This document shows, piece after piece, positions 49,626 through 61,960 of a DNA stretch of 64,000 nt (positions are counted from its first letter, which is position 1; every line of letters starts with the position of its first letter). This DNA is from Cyprinodon diabolis (taxonomy: Eukaryota; Chordata; Actinopteri; Cyprinodontiformes; Cyprinodontidae): positions 17,237,655 through 17,301,654 of the forward strand of contig CM060081.1 of NCBI GenBank assembly GCA_030533445.1, given 5' to 3'. The position numbers and the translations under genes are program-made. Below the pieces are notes generated by a model. The model was not told the origin of the DNA. It saw only the letters and a list, made by a program, of their open reading frames with translations, and ran no database searches.

Positions 49626-52600
49626 ATTTTTACATTTAATCAGAAATGAAGGTCAGATTTAATGAGGAGGAAAGGTCATGTGAATTTCACTGAAGATTTT
49701 TTCTCCTTACTGATACTGTAGTTTGTGCACCAGATTAGTCATATACTATAATTAGATGAGTCTAATTACTTACGTACTGAAAAACATTTTTTTTGTAATT
49801 ATATGAAGAAAATCATATCAGACAAAGGCTTTCAGTTCAAACAAAAGAGAAGTGAGGATTTTCATTGTGACATACACACACATGCACACACTCCTTAATC
49901 TGTGCCGCCTGTCAGTTTGCTCTGCGCTTTACTTGGATTTATGGACTTCTGAGTAGATGTCCCTTTTTGTGAATTCAAAAAGCAGACTGTAACAATTGAC
50001 CAGAGCCAGAAATGACAGTTGGTGATGTTTTTTCCTTTTTTTTCCCTCCACCCTCCAGCTGCAATAGGATTGGCTCTTGCGGTTTTGTGATAGAACATAA
50101 CCTGAATTATTTTTAGCAGAGCTTCATGTTGATCTTTAAAGATGTTGTGCATAAATTCTCCCAATTTCACTTTGGACTGAACTTATAAGCGTCCTGTAAG
50201 TGTGACTTGCTACCCTTTAACAAGCACAGGTTACTCTTGTGAATACCTTTTCATAGAGAAGCCTTCAGATTTTCACGCCCGTAGAGTGCGACCGAGTCAC
50301 TCCTCTGAACATCAGGTGCCAAAAAAAGACTCTAACCTCACCAACTGTTTCACATTGTTTCTAAAGCCGCAAATATGCTAAATATTCACACGGGTTTTAC
50401 GCCTGCCAAACAAAGAGATAAACCGATCTTTCTTATTGTGTGTGAAGGTGCCATTTTAGAAAGCATCAGAAGTTAGTGTAAACATCAAAGCATGGTTCCT
50501 GTGCAGTCACACTGTTCACATTTGTGGTGAAGGTCTAATGGCGTGGAGGATTATTTCCTGACACACTTTGGGCCCCTTTAGTAAAAATAAACCCAAGAAG
50601 CCACCTGAGTACTTCTGTAACATTCTGACCACAGTGTGTTAATCCTTTTGAGGGTTACCTCCAGCAGAATTGTGTGAATCGAAAATCAAATCAACACATC
50701 ATGGATGTACAACCGAAGGCCAAGAGGGGGCCCAACCTGCTACTGTAATTCTTACATGATAAACTGGCCGTCAAGTATATAATGTATATATTAACCCTTT
50801 GTCCTTTTTTTCTGAAATCATGATGTATGGTGCTGTTTACTTATACATTTACTCACAAAAAGCTAAGCAACTCAAGCTAGATCCATGTTTTCTGTTAAAA
50901 ATATAAAGGAAAAATCTATTATAATTATTACCACCATGCTTGTAATTATACATTTGGAATTCATTGGACATAATGGAGAGTTAGTATAAAGTTATGGTTG
51001 TCTTGCCTGAACAAGCACCGTTATTCTGAGGATAACTAGAATCTTCCTAGCACATGGCTTAACCAGTAAAAAAGCCACATATACAACCACAGAATACATC
51101 TAAAGGACATTACTTTGAGTTAGAAATCAATTGACAAACCAGTTCCATAGGCGTCAGCATGTAAAACATATTTCCATAGGCGTCATGTTATGTTTTTCTT
51201 TTTTTTTTTTTTTGTAAAAAAAAAAAAAAGGTGATCAAATGAGAATTGAGTATCAAAGTGGATGGGGGCAGGGCTGTGCAGCCCGTGCCCTCTGCTTGAA
51301 CTACTGACACACACTTGCACTCTCATGCAGCCACTGACTGTATATCACTCTCGTCCTCATTTCAGTCTGGAGATTCACTGAAATGCACAACGCTGCTGGA
51401 AACCAGCCTCGTCCCATTCTCCTCTTTACCCCTCTCTCATACTTTGCTTTTATAATGCACGTTCTTCCTCCTGCTCACCAACCGCACCATCCTGGGCCAG
51501 CTCTGTGTTGAAACTTAACATCTTGTTCTGCACCGTGATTGATCCACAAACTTTCAGCTGTTTGTTATATTTATCTAATTTATTGTTTTAGCATGCTGTT
51601 TGTTCACATGGGGAGCTTTTACACAGACATTAACTTGCATGGTCACTGCAACTGGTTACATGTTAAATAAAAGATGAACCTGTTCCAATGTTAAACCCTC
51701 AAATGACTGCACACAGGTACACCATGTTCCCACAGTCTGCGGCCTCCTCCTTCTAACTACCTCTTTTTGTTTTATCATTTCCCACAGAAAGAAAATGTGT
51801 GACAAAAGAAAACAACAAAAACTAGGTCATCAGCATCTCATGCCGTAATCCCAGTTCTTTGCATCCTGACGTAGGGCTTGTGCTGTATGTTTTACCATCT
51901 GAGAGGTCATGATATCCCCTGATGGGGCACACAATTAACCCCCGGCTGAGGACACGGAGGTCGATGAGTTTGTTTTGCTAAGCGAGGGATTTACAGGACA
52001 GCTTCCAAGCAATAAACCTCTGCCTTAGACACGGTATTGCAATACCAATGCAGCCTCAGTGGTGGTCATCAAGTCATGTTATAGTTGATTTTTATCCAGG
52101 TCACCAAACCCTGTTAGTACTTTTTTCAGTTTTAGTTTAAAAGTATTTTTCTATCTATTTTTCTTTTTTTTTTTTTTCCTCACTTGAGGTAATACTCTAG
52201 TTCTGCCAGAGTCCTGAATCGGATAGTCTATGATGATTATGATCCATACTTGATACTTTTCTGATATCAGAACTCTGCTTAAATATTACCATCAATACTG
52301 TTGTTTATTTTAATATACTGTCATGAACTCCTCACTAAAAGCAACTATATGAAATAATGTACTCATGTACATCTCAAAAATGAATAGTTAGATTAGTACA
52401 AGGTCAGAAAATAAAGTCACAAATCATGTCAACTGGACAATTTGCATCTGGAAAAAAAAAACTATGAGAGTTCAGATTGTCTGTTTTTATTAATTAAACA
52501 CAGTTGTCCATAAAGGGGTAAAACTTTCTGCTTTTCAAAAGATTTTCAATCTAACTTTATTAGATTGAATAGATCTGCCCCAAAGGATTGTACCCATTTA

Positions 52601-54274
52601 CACAGATTCTGGATCTAGAATATTCATCAATATCAGGACCTACACAGATACTAAGATTGGATCAGTGCATCTCTAAAAGAAACACGCGAAAACAGTTCAG
52701 CGATTGTAAGACGATTTTTCAAATAGTAATTGAGAACATAAAAAAACCTTTGACATGCCAGTTTTCAATAAAATATTAATAAAAACAGAGAAAGTGCTTA
52801 TTTTAACAGGTATCATCCTTCAAGACTGAAAAAGAGGCTGTTTTGTTATTAAAGACTGCAATGAATGAACGAATGAAAACAACAGATCCGCCAGGGCAAC
52901 TACATGTACCAATGTTTTAAAAAGTTGCTGTTACACACCAATAACATCTTCGATTGATCTGATCCAACATTGTGGAACTGGAGATTTTCTCTGGCTAGTT
53001 GGAGCACCCTTATTTTAAAAAACTAATGAAGGGTTCAAAGTAAAGGAGAAAGGTAATGGCGTTGCTTTAGCTTATAAGTAACGAACACCACCGTCTGGAA
53101 GACCAATGGTACAGAAAATTAACCTTAGTTTGAAATCAGACCAATCGAATCTCGTTGCATATTTTTATTTTAAACTTATGTGTAAATGCATTAAAGCCAC
53201 AGTACTGTGAGAACTTTATACCACAACAGCCTAGATAGGACTGCTGGCTGCAGGGTTGATGGCACTAGCGTGCCACTAGACGTTCTATCATGGCTTCTCG
53301 ACAGCAGCTGCCATTACCCTTCTCTCTGTTTTTACAAAATTGCAGGTACACTTGAATGCTTTTTTTTACTTTTATTAAACATTTTATCATGACAGCATTG
53401 ATGACTGATGACTTATATTCCATTTTATTAATTGAGCACTATGCAACAAATCAGTTTATATGGCTCCAATAATTCATATCACCAATAACTAAGGAGTTAT
53501 TTTGACCACTGATTGAAAAATGAAATGAAAATAGAAAGGGTTTATCTGATTGACTGCTTCAAGGTTCAAAGTTACTTTATTGATATCTGTTGATAGATTA
53601 GTACTGCTGTGGTTCCAAACATTCATATATCTATTACCAGAATTGCTCAGATACATCAAATATTTTTAAGTAGACTTAAAAATAGGAATAATATGTGAGA
53701 AACAGTTTTCTTTTATTTTCAAACCAATAAATAACAACCATAAATCAATTATAATCTAGTCTTAATACAATTAGTTAAATTGACTAAAAGTTGCAATATC
53801 ATTTCATCTTCTTCAGATTAAAGGTGTTTTAAATTGATCTTTAACTCACATTTAGGAACGAAGAATCCTAATCAGGAGGTTAGAAGCTGAGATTCCCTGT
53901 GAAGGGGATGGACGTCATCCTTTTATAGTGGAAGTGGCTATCCGCTGTAGCTTCCTGCCATAGAGGGATGTGACTAGTTGCTGGGGTTCCTCGGTCAGGT
54001 TTCCCAACCTGCTAAAGGGAACTCCTCTTTCAGAGTTGGATGACATGAACATCCAGTGTATCAGATGGAGCACAGGCTCCATCTGATACACTGCTTTATA
54101 CAAACACTAAACTCTTTATATATTGATTTTCTTTGCATTTCATACCTCAATTTTATTAATTCTATTAATAAACTAACACATTTTTGCACATCTCTGATGT
54201 TGCTGCTATTTTCAAATATCCATTACTGTAAAAATGTCCATAGCTGTATATTGGTTATTTATTCTCCAGGTGCA
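49626..54274. other. Upstream/intronic DNA of ZHX3, no exon recognised
   Basis: No coding exon is supported. CCATAGGCGTCA occurs twice at about 51145 and 51176, followed by a T-run/A-run inverted pair at about 51198-51229. The rest is ordinary AT-rich sequence. Confidence 0.45.
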
Positions 54275-54282
54275 GTTTATAT

Positions 54283-54963
54283 TAGGTATGCACGATATTG
54301 GGATTTTGGCCGATATCCGATATGCCGATATTTTAAAACTCGTGTAGCCGATAACCGATACCGATAGCGATGTTAAAGCTGGACAAAAATAAGTAGTCAT
54401 TGAAAATAGCAGTTTTATCCATTTCTGACACTTTGAAAAATAATATGCTCAAATATATTTTCTAATGCTGATATCAAACTGATTTTTAAAAACGCGGTAT
54501 CGATCTATTTTACTTTCAAAATTTAATTGTTCTGTTACAAACTCTCGTGATATTTTGAAAATTCTTGTGAGATTTTGTTAGTAAAATAGATCAATACCGA
54601 ATCAATATATCGTGAATTTTCGGGGGATTTCGTAGCATAACGATGACATATAGCAATATTTCATTAGTAAAAGAGATTGATATGGTGTTTTATATGGCAA
54701 TATATCAGCATATGAAGATATTGTGATATTTTAATGTATCAATATTTTTTCCCTCGTCTTTAGAAGTTTTTAAGTCTGTAAAAAAGAAGTTTTTGAGGAA
54801 GAAGAAGAAGTAGTATTTTATTTTATTTTTTTTAGACTGTAGAAACTCAGAAGCTGATCAAATATTGGGTTAAATATCGGTGGGGTGGCCGATGTCCGAT
54901 ATTCAGTTTTAAGGCCGATACAGGCCGATACCGATAGGGGGCCGATTATATCGTGCATCCCTA
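54283..54963. mobile_element. hAT-type MITE with 8-bp target duplication
   Basis: A 681-bp non-coding element flanked by perfect 8-bp repeats GTTTATAT (54275-54282 and 54964-54971). The left end, TAGGTATGCACGATATT, and the right end, TATATCGTGCATCCCTA, are imperfect inverted repeats. Both subterminal regions are packed with GCCGATA/TATCGGC units. The 8-bp duplication and the TAGGGATGCAC-like tip indicate the hAT superfamily. There is no transposase gene, so it needed one supplied elsewhere. Confidence 0.88.
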
Positions 54964-54971
54964 GTTTATAT

Positions 54972-57299
54972 AGTTGAAACACTTTACAGTACAGTATTAT
55001 TTTATTTGTTTATTTTTTATCTCTTCACTATTATGTTATTCTTATACACTTTTCTAAGGTCCACATTTTATCTATAATCTTTTTGCTGCTGTAAACACCA
55101 GAACTTCCCTATTGTGGGACAATAAAGGGATTTTCTATTCTATCCTAATGCAGAAAAAAGTTTGTAATAAAAAATTATTAATTTTAACACAAAGATTACT
55201 TGTTATTCATATTACTATATTTCAGCTCACAGCTTAGTCGGTTCAAACCACTGTAGGGTGGTCTTAAAGGGGCCTAGGCACAGGCTATGTCCATTAAATT
55301 AAAAAAAGCAAAAATATTGTAATAAATAAATAATAAATGTAATTAAAAAATATGCACCAAGCGTTCATGCTGATAGTAATTATCTTTGTCCTTTTTGAGT
55401 TTGAAAATAATTTTTGGACTTGTCGCGATTAGCAGACGTAAACACTGTCGTACGCCGTCGCCATCTGGTGGCAGTACTTACTCATGCATCAATCAACATG
55501 TCCGCTTTCAAGGCTTTAGCTATTCATCTTGTACCGGTATCCCTCTTTTTCACACTTGATCTGAGACCTTTCCTCTTTCTTTTCACAACTCCACCAAGGA
55601 AATTCAACTCCATTACCTCATTGTTAACTCCTTGTGTGAGTGCATAAAATCGCACCTCCAGTCACTTGGTCATGATATGATAAATATAGAAAACAGTTCT
55701 TCTAAAAAATGGAGTAATGGAACACTTTAACTTTTACTCCAAAAAAAAAAACCTTACAGTGCTTTAAGGGATCTTCCAACAATGCAGACAGGTCGGCATT
55801 GCACAGTTTTCACTACATCCCCAAAATCAGAGAATAGGAAGGACCACAAATGGAGGAACTGAATGCTGAATTGACCCTGCATTGAGTGTGACTTCTAAAC
55901 ATCAACAGCAGACAATGGCAATGACCTGCTCCAATCAATTATATTTTGGTAGATTTACATATACTTATAAATTAAGCAATTGTCAACCAGTGTCAGTATT
56001 TAAAAAGCTCCTGTGCTGGAAGTAATCAATTCATGATTAGCTACATTACCCCTAAACCTCCATATGGGAAATACTCACTCTGCCATGTGGTATACTGCAA
56101 GCTATGAAGGAAATGTATGTGTATGTTATTGTAATCACTTACTCTGCCAGTTAATTATAGGTTGTTGGATCAATATGGTCGGTTAGATCGGGATTTTAGA
56201 GCTTACTCTGTTATGTATAAACCAGTTTGTGAATGAATCTTTTGTTGCTAACTTTATTATTTTTTGCTTTTTGCTCTATAATGAAAGAACCTTTCAAAAA
56301 AGTAACAAGTATTGGGAAGTCTTGCTTTCTTTAATGTACACCAATAAATCAAAATAAATAGTATTGTAAAAATAACTGCAGTTCTAATGTTCTGAACTCC
56401 TTATATAAAATTCAAACAGTTTTCCATTTAATGAAGTTCAATCCAGATAAATCTTGTAACTTTTAAGGACAAAGTAGATATCAGACACTGTTATTATTAC
56501 CTGGTTATCATTTCTGCCAATAGCAGAAAGCACGCTGAATATCAACCAACATCTTGCATTTGTAACTAAATGTGCCCTGAGTATCTTGGTGCAAAAGTAA
56601 CAGAGTAGTTAATATGGGCATGGTTGATTGCCCTAGTACAAAAGCTGGTCTCACGGCATGACAACACTCCACTTCCTGGCTGAAAAAAAGGCCCCAAACA
56701 AACCCAAAGTTGAGCGTGGTTACATAAAGAATCAGGTCACCTATGAAAAGAACAGACTGCTTTATGTAGCGGGCGAGGCGTGCCATCGGACACAAGACAA
56801 GCGTTGTCCAGACAGGGAGGCGATGAAAAGATGCTCCCAAAAAGCCAGACTTTGTGTTTCGGCTCAGCTGTAAGGTAGCCGACTGCTCAGACGACCGCCG
56901 TCCCTGGTGTGCCGGACATCCCCACGCTGGCCCGGGCTCTGAGGCACAGAGGGAGGGAACTCCTTTCCTCTCAGCAGATTTGAGGAGCCACGCAGCATCT
57001 GAAGTGAGCGAGAAATGGCTCGGCTCTCAGACGGGCTTTTTCTGAACACCCACGCTCAGAGTGAGCGTGGAGGCTGTGTGCACTAAAACTATGTTTCAAC
57101 CATTCAGCTTTTCCCAAAACAAGCCTTTTGAAAACAGATGGGATTAAGTTTGGTTTAAATTCTGATGGGGTTTACACGTTCCTCCTGATTTAATAGCAGC
57201 TTTAAGATTTATAGCAGAGCTCCCCTCCAGGTTTGCTCTAACACAAAACTTTCTAGAAATAAAGTATATTGTACTTTAACGTAATTATATTTGATGCAT
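54972..57299. other. Upstream/intronic DNA of ZHX3, mixed content
   Basis: No exon is supported. It holds the LINE-like tail near 55.1 kb, a CTCF-like motif at 55459-55471, and a GC-richer patch at about 56860-57070 without clear splice-bounded coding. Confidence 0.4.
55080..55145 (+). mobile_element. Probable LINE 3' tail
   Basis: The segment ends ATTGTGGGACAATAAAGGGA followed by TTCTATTCTATCC short repeats, as in fish LINE 3' ends with tandem pentamer tails. The ATTGTGG-ACAATAAAGGG part reappears in the SINE tail at 58.65 kb. Confidence 0.5.
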
Positions 57300-57830
57300 A
57301 TTTCATTATTTCACAGTTTCAAAAAGTATTCATAATGCATGATAAAATAAGCTAAAGTGGTGCATCGTTTTAAAGGGGATAGAAGGAAAATGTTTCACTG
57401 TTCTTTCCCTAATCCCGAAACCCCATAACTTGCATAAACTTCTAATCAGGCACCCCAAGTTATACTTTATAGAAGCACCTTTAAGTGTAGTTACTGCTGC
57501 AGTTATTTTGTATGTTTCTACCAACTTTACACACTTATATTTCTGTTGATCTTCTCTCCAAGACTGGATGGAGAGCAACTGGGAACTAATTAATGATGAT
57601 GTACATCTAATACAAGACTGCGCTAATCTAAATAATATGGTTTTGTATTTAGAGACACTTTCCTGCTGGGAGTTGAAACGCCTTTCTAATCTGGAACACA
57701 GTTTCTTCCAGGATTATCCTGTACTTAGGCAAATTCATCTTCCCATCAAACCTGAGCAGCCTCAACCCCCAAAACATAATGCTGCCAGCACCATTTTGTT
57801 TGTTTTGTTATACCATGATGTGATTATGGT
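57300..57830 (-). pseudogene. Decayed Tc1-like element
   Basis: On the minus strand GGTGCTGGCAGCATTATGTT (about 57800) is followed by GGAAGATGAATTTGCC and CAGGATAATCCTGGAAG, which encode the catalytic-core region of a Tc1 transposase with frameshifts. Further on come a 3' part with AAAGGTGCTTCTATAAAGTA and a T-rich end. No intact frame remains. Confidence 0.65.
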
Positions 57831-58451
57831 AACTACCAGTGAAAGACTGTAGCTAGTGATCATATTAGTATTAAACATTATTTTGATTATTCAGACATTT
57901 AATGAGGTAATCAGATTTAAAAGTGAAAATGCTGCAGATACTGAAGTCATCTTATCAATAACAAGAATGCATTAACATAAAAATGTATGACAACATAAAA
58001 TGAACATTTAATCATTCAAAAACATAGCATGTCTTTAGTGTACTCTAATATTTGTAGTAAAGGATGCATCTGCAGCTAAAAAAGGAAGTTCTGACATCTA
58101 CGTGTCAAAGGCTCAATCCTTTCTGCTTGACTTCTCATCAATACAGCCCCAGCTGCCTCTTCAGGAAGAAGGCTCCCAAACAAAACAAAATGCATAAAGC
58201 TTCTCTTGCAAATTGAAGTCTGGATTTTAAAAGAGAATCATTCAACATTAGAAACCTGAACGTCATCCTAATCCACCCTTGTAGTGTATTTCATTGCAAA
58301 AGGACGCCATCTTTGTTTTTTTATTCCACCAATGTGGTAGAACCTGCAGGCAAATCCACTGAACAGAACTTGAAACAAACCGTCCTCCACATGCACTGAA
58401 GGACAGACGCGTTGAGTGGGTTTTCAGGCTTTGTTACTACTAACATATTTA

Positions 58452-58685
58452 AGGTGGCGAGTGTTGGCTTAGTAGTTAGAGCAGTGTGCCTGTGCTCTGA
58501 GAAGGTTGCAAGTAACTGGTTCAATCCCCACAGCCTTCACTCTGAGTTCCTGAGGGAGACCCTTAACCCCACACGGCTCCCTGGGTTCTCCACAGTGGCA
58601 GCCCACTGCTCCCAAGGAGATGGGTCAAATGCAGAGAGTGAATTCCCCAATTGTGGCACAATAAAGGGATTTACATGATTTACAT
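58452..58685 (+). mobile_element. tRNA-derived SINE, copy 2
   Basis: An A box-like TGGCTTAGTAGTTAGAGC and a good B box (GGTTCAATCCCC) are followed by GCCCACTGCTCCCAAGGAG and GGGTCAAATGCAGAGAG. The tail AATTGTGGCACAATAAAGGG resembles the LINE tail at 55.1 kb. Same family as 30761-30965. Confidence 0.8.
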
Positions 58686-58743
58686 AGAGCTGCAGATTAA
58701 ATTGCGAAATATATATTTGTTATGGCTCTGAGAAGGTTTAGGG

Positions 58744-59185
58744 CAGGGGTCTTCAACGTTTTCCAGGCCAAGGACCCCAAACTGATGGCGAGATGGAGCG
58801 GGGACGTCCTTATTATATATATAGTATGAAATTGTGTTACATCAAACTGGTCCTATAGTCACTTTATTACAGATGGATTTATATAACGAAAGTAATTTTT
58901 CCCTGGGATTATTAAATTATCTCTGATTCTGATTCCTGGTTGATGGGACAGGTGTTGTGAATGAAACGGTGTCCAGCTTGAAAGAGCTCCTGAGTGTCGC
59001 TGAATGTGTGCATTGATGACTGAAAGACATATTCTGCCTCCATTTATCTGTTTACTACAGTGTGTTGAATTCATGTTAATGGGCATTTAAAGACATTTCA
59101 ATTAGTGGAAAAAATTGAGGCGAGGGAATAAAAAAAGTACCTCCGTGGACCCCCTAGGGGTCGCGGACGCCCTGTTGAAGACCCG
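58744..59185. mobile_element. hAT-type MITE
   Basis: A 442-bp block. The left end CAGGGGTCTTCAACGTTTT is matched by the inverted right end GTTGAAGACCC, which has lost its last few bases. The flanks GTTTAGGG (58736-58743) and GTTTAGGA (59186-59193) agree at 7 of 8 positions, as for an aged hAT duplication. It contains no coding frame of note. The CAGGGGTCTTCAAC tip is characteristic of vertebrate hAT elements. Confidence 0.78.
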
Positions 59186-59193
59186 GTTTAGGA

Positions 59194-61640
59194 TCATGTT
59201 TTGGAGTCTGTATACTCCATCTTATCAGTCGATTTCTAAATCAGTTGGCTATTTTATTTTTTTGCAGTGGTAGCTTTTCTCACAACACAGTTTTCTCCAT
59301 AGAGTCCCATCTGACCAGAACTCCTTCTTTCATGGCTTGGGGCAAACTGCACACATGACTTCCTATCTTCTTCTTTTGAATACAGTTTTCCTCTTTCCCC
59401 TCTTCTCTGAATACCACGTCCATGGAGTACCCATAAGCTGTGCCATACTTTTTTACATTTCAGATAAAAATTTAGCGAAGAACTTCTCCCCGACCATTCC
59501 TCGGTCTTCATGACGCTGTTTGCTCAGCAGTGGTCTCTACTGAGATTAAATCACACACCAGCTGATTCTATTTACCGATAAGATGATTTCTGAAGCTGGT
59601 CTGGATTTTATCTTGCAAGAGTCAATGTGTTGAATATCAATGAATGCTAAGAAGTTTAAGAAGTTTATTTGTAGAAAGCTGTAATGACACAACATAAAAT
59701 ACCTGAAAGTTTTGATTGAAGCGGTGTGATAAAGGTAAACTGCTCCTTACCTTTATCAAGGCTGCACTTTAAAAAATGAAAAAAACTCTAGAGAGTTGTA
59801 CTTAACGAAAATTTCATTTTGTATACACTTGTGTGTACAAAATGACAAAATAAAATCTAAGTCTAAAGAATACTTCGGCAATGTTTACTTGAGCGTGTTG
59901 TTCCTATTTGAGCAAATCAATTAACAGAAAGCAGTGCGTATTCCCTCTCCTACCCTCATAAACTGCTGCAGTAATTACAATATTACAACAGTAAAAAAAA
60001 AATTAAAAAATATTCCCAACCAACAGCAAGCTGCTACCAGCGGAAAAGAGGAGCAGGGCTGCAAAGTGGCTGCTAGACATTAAAATTTAATTCAAAACAG
60101 TCCACTGATTCCGGCACTCCCAGATCGCTGGGTCACCTACGGCTGACGTTAAACGAACGCAGATCTGTGTTTTTGTTGTGCCGCCTGTCACATGAAGGCT
60201 GGAGGAGAGAGAAGGACAAAGGAAGACGAAACTCAGACGTTTTTTTGTTTGTTTTTGGGGGTGTGAAGTGAGAGGATGACTGATGATGAGGAGGATGATG
60301 ACAGGCTGTGCTGTTTTCAATATTCCTCCCCGCTGACACCCTGCGTGGGCACATACTCCCTCCTCACCTCCGCACCATTTAGCACCTGCACGACTCTCCA
60401 AATCTTCGCTCTTAGAAGTGAGGAGCCGGTAAAGAGCCTCTCGGCATGACAGCCGCAGAGGGGCGAAAACAAAAACACACACAAAAAAAAGACAGAAATC
60501 CTCAAGCTCGTAACATTTGTTTTTTTTTTTGTGTATAATTTGCTCTGACAGTGATCTGTGGCTGTCTAGAGTGTCTTAAAAAAATGGGAATCTGCCTTGG
60601 GGGGTGGGGGATTGGGGGTGGAGCAAAATGAAAAAAAAAAAGGGGAGGTGGAAAGCTCCTGACGGACACATCTGAATGATCAAAAAAGTCTGTTTAGCAA
60701 GAAGGTCTCTGCCAAACATCCATTAAACAGATTAATGTCATGTGAGGGGATCAGCTGGACACCCAAATATAAGCCAGGGACACAGAAAAATTACTGTCTT
60801 CCACAGAGAGGAGGCTGTGAACAATGGGGCCTCATTTATAAAGAGGAACGTGATCCAGCGCTGGGAGGCTTGAGAGGGCTGACTGTCCGACTGCGATTGT
60901 TCTGTTTCTCTGCGTGTTCGGCTGCCTCCAGTGTCCACTGAGCACCAGTAGGGGTTTCTCACTGACAGGGTGACGGCCAGGGTCACGCTTGGAGCATGAA
61001 TGCTGTTCGATGGGGTCGCTGCCGCAGCTCCTACAGGTCCCCACTCCTGTCCACCCTGTCAGTGTGTGGTCTGCCTTGTCTTTCCCTTCTCCCCTTCAAG
61101 TGGGCGTCTTTGTGTCCATAGTTGTGTCTGAATGTCTGAGACGCAGGTGTTGTTAGCCAGCTTCATCCTTCTCCTAGTCCTCATCACACACACCCTTACA
61201 CACTCACCCCTCCTGTACCTCCATAACTGCAGCCGCGTCCACTGGGAGACCGGTCGGTGATGCCACTCATGTGTTAACATCGCCATGGCAACTCCACTCT
61301 TCCCCTTGCCCACCACACCACACACACACACACATACACAGTACAAGACCCACACCCACCATAACAGCAAGACGCAAACACACATGCAGAGTGAATTCCT
61401 TGGACTGAGACCGGAGCAGGAGGAACCTAATCCCAACGTCCCACCGACCGTGTTTGAAAAGTCCACACCGGGTCTAAGGTTTAAATTTGGTCAAAGTCTG
61501 CAATAGCTTCCCTCTGCCGCTGCGTTGGTCTGGTTGAAGGGGCCTGATGGGAGGAATATCACAGCTGAACAAGCTACAATGACCTCCTATCTAGGTCTTT
61601 GTCCCAGCAAACCAGCGCTGAGGCCTGCAGGGTGAGATGA
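59194..61640. other. ZHX3 upstream region, no exon proven
   Basis: GC content rises from about 60.1 kb. Minus-strand open frames at 60087-60482 and 61059-61466 show no recognisable domain. A short (CA)n run is at about 61315-61337. Confidence 0.4.
59785..59872 (+). mobile_element. Probable LINE 3' tail
   Basis: ATGACAAAATAAAATCTAAG followed by TCTAAAG, close to the tail at 25.8 kb. No coding part is attached. Confidence 0.45.
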
Positions 61641-61651
61641 AACGGTGCGTA

Positions 61652-61960
61652 CCTGCTGCCCTCCTCCTGGCTGGCCCAGCAGGGTCGTCCGATGGAAGCC
61701 GTCGCGCTAATACGAGCCCCTCGCCATTCCTACTTTCCAAATTTCAGCCCAGATGAATGTCACACACACTAAAGAAAAATGTGAGTCATGCATCCTTTTA
61801 CATCGCTTCTAATGAATAACTCCCTCTGCTGCATAGCCGAGACCACAGGCCCTTTTAAAAAGGTTTAAGGCAAAAAAAACAATGAAAAAGATGACGGCAC
61901 GGCGCCCATTGTACTGTCCATCTTAAAATGGCTGACATTGTAGCCCCTTTATAAAATCCC
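61652..61960 (-). promoter_or_regulatory. Possible non-coding first exon and promoter of ZHX3
   Basis: On the minus strand GGGCAGCAG is followed by GTACGC (61652-61647), a good splice donor that could join the acceptor at 47875. Just upstream the DNA is CpG-richer, and AAAATGGCTGACA near 61926 resembles a YY1-type promoter motif. No transcript evidence is available; another first exon could be used, including the GTACGC donor-like site near 63951. Confidence 0.25.

Noticed and set aside
60087..60482. 131-codon minus-strand open frame upstream of ZHX3
   Set aside because: No domain, a biased low-complexity composition and no splice context to support coding.
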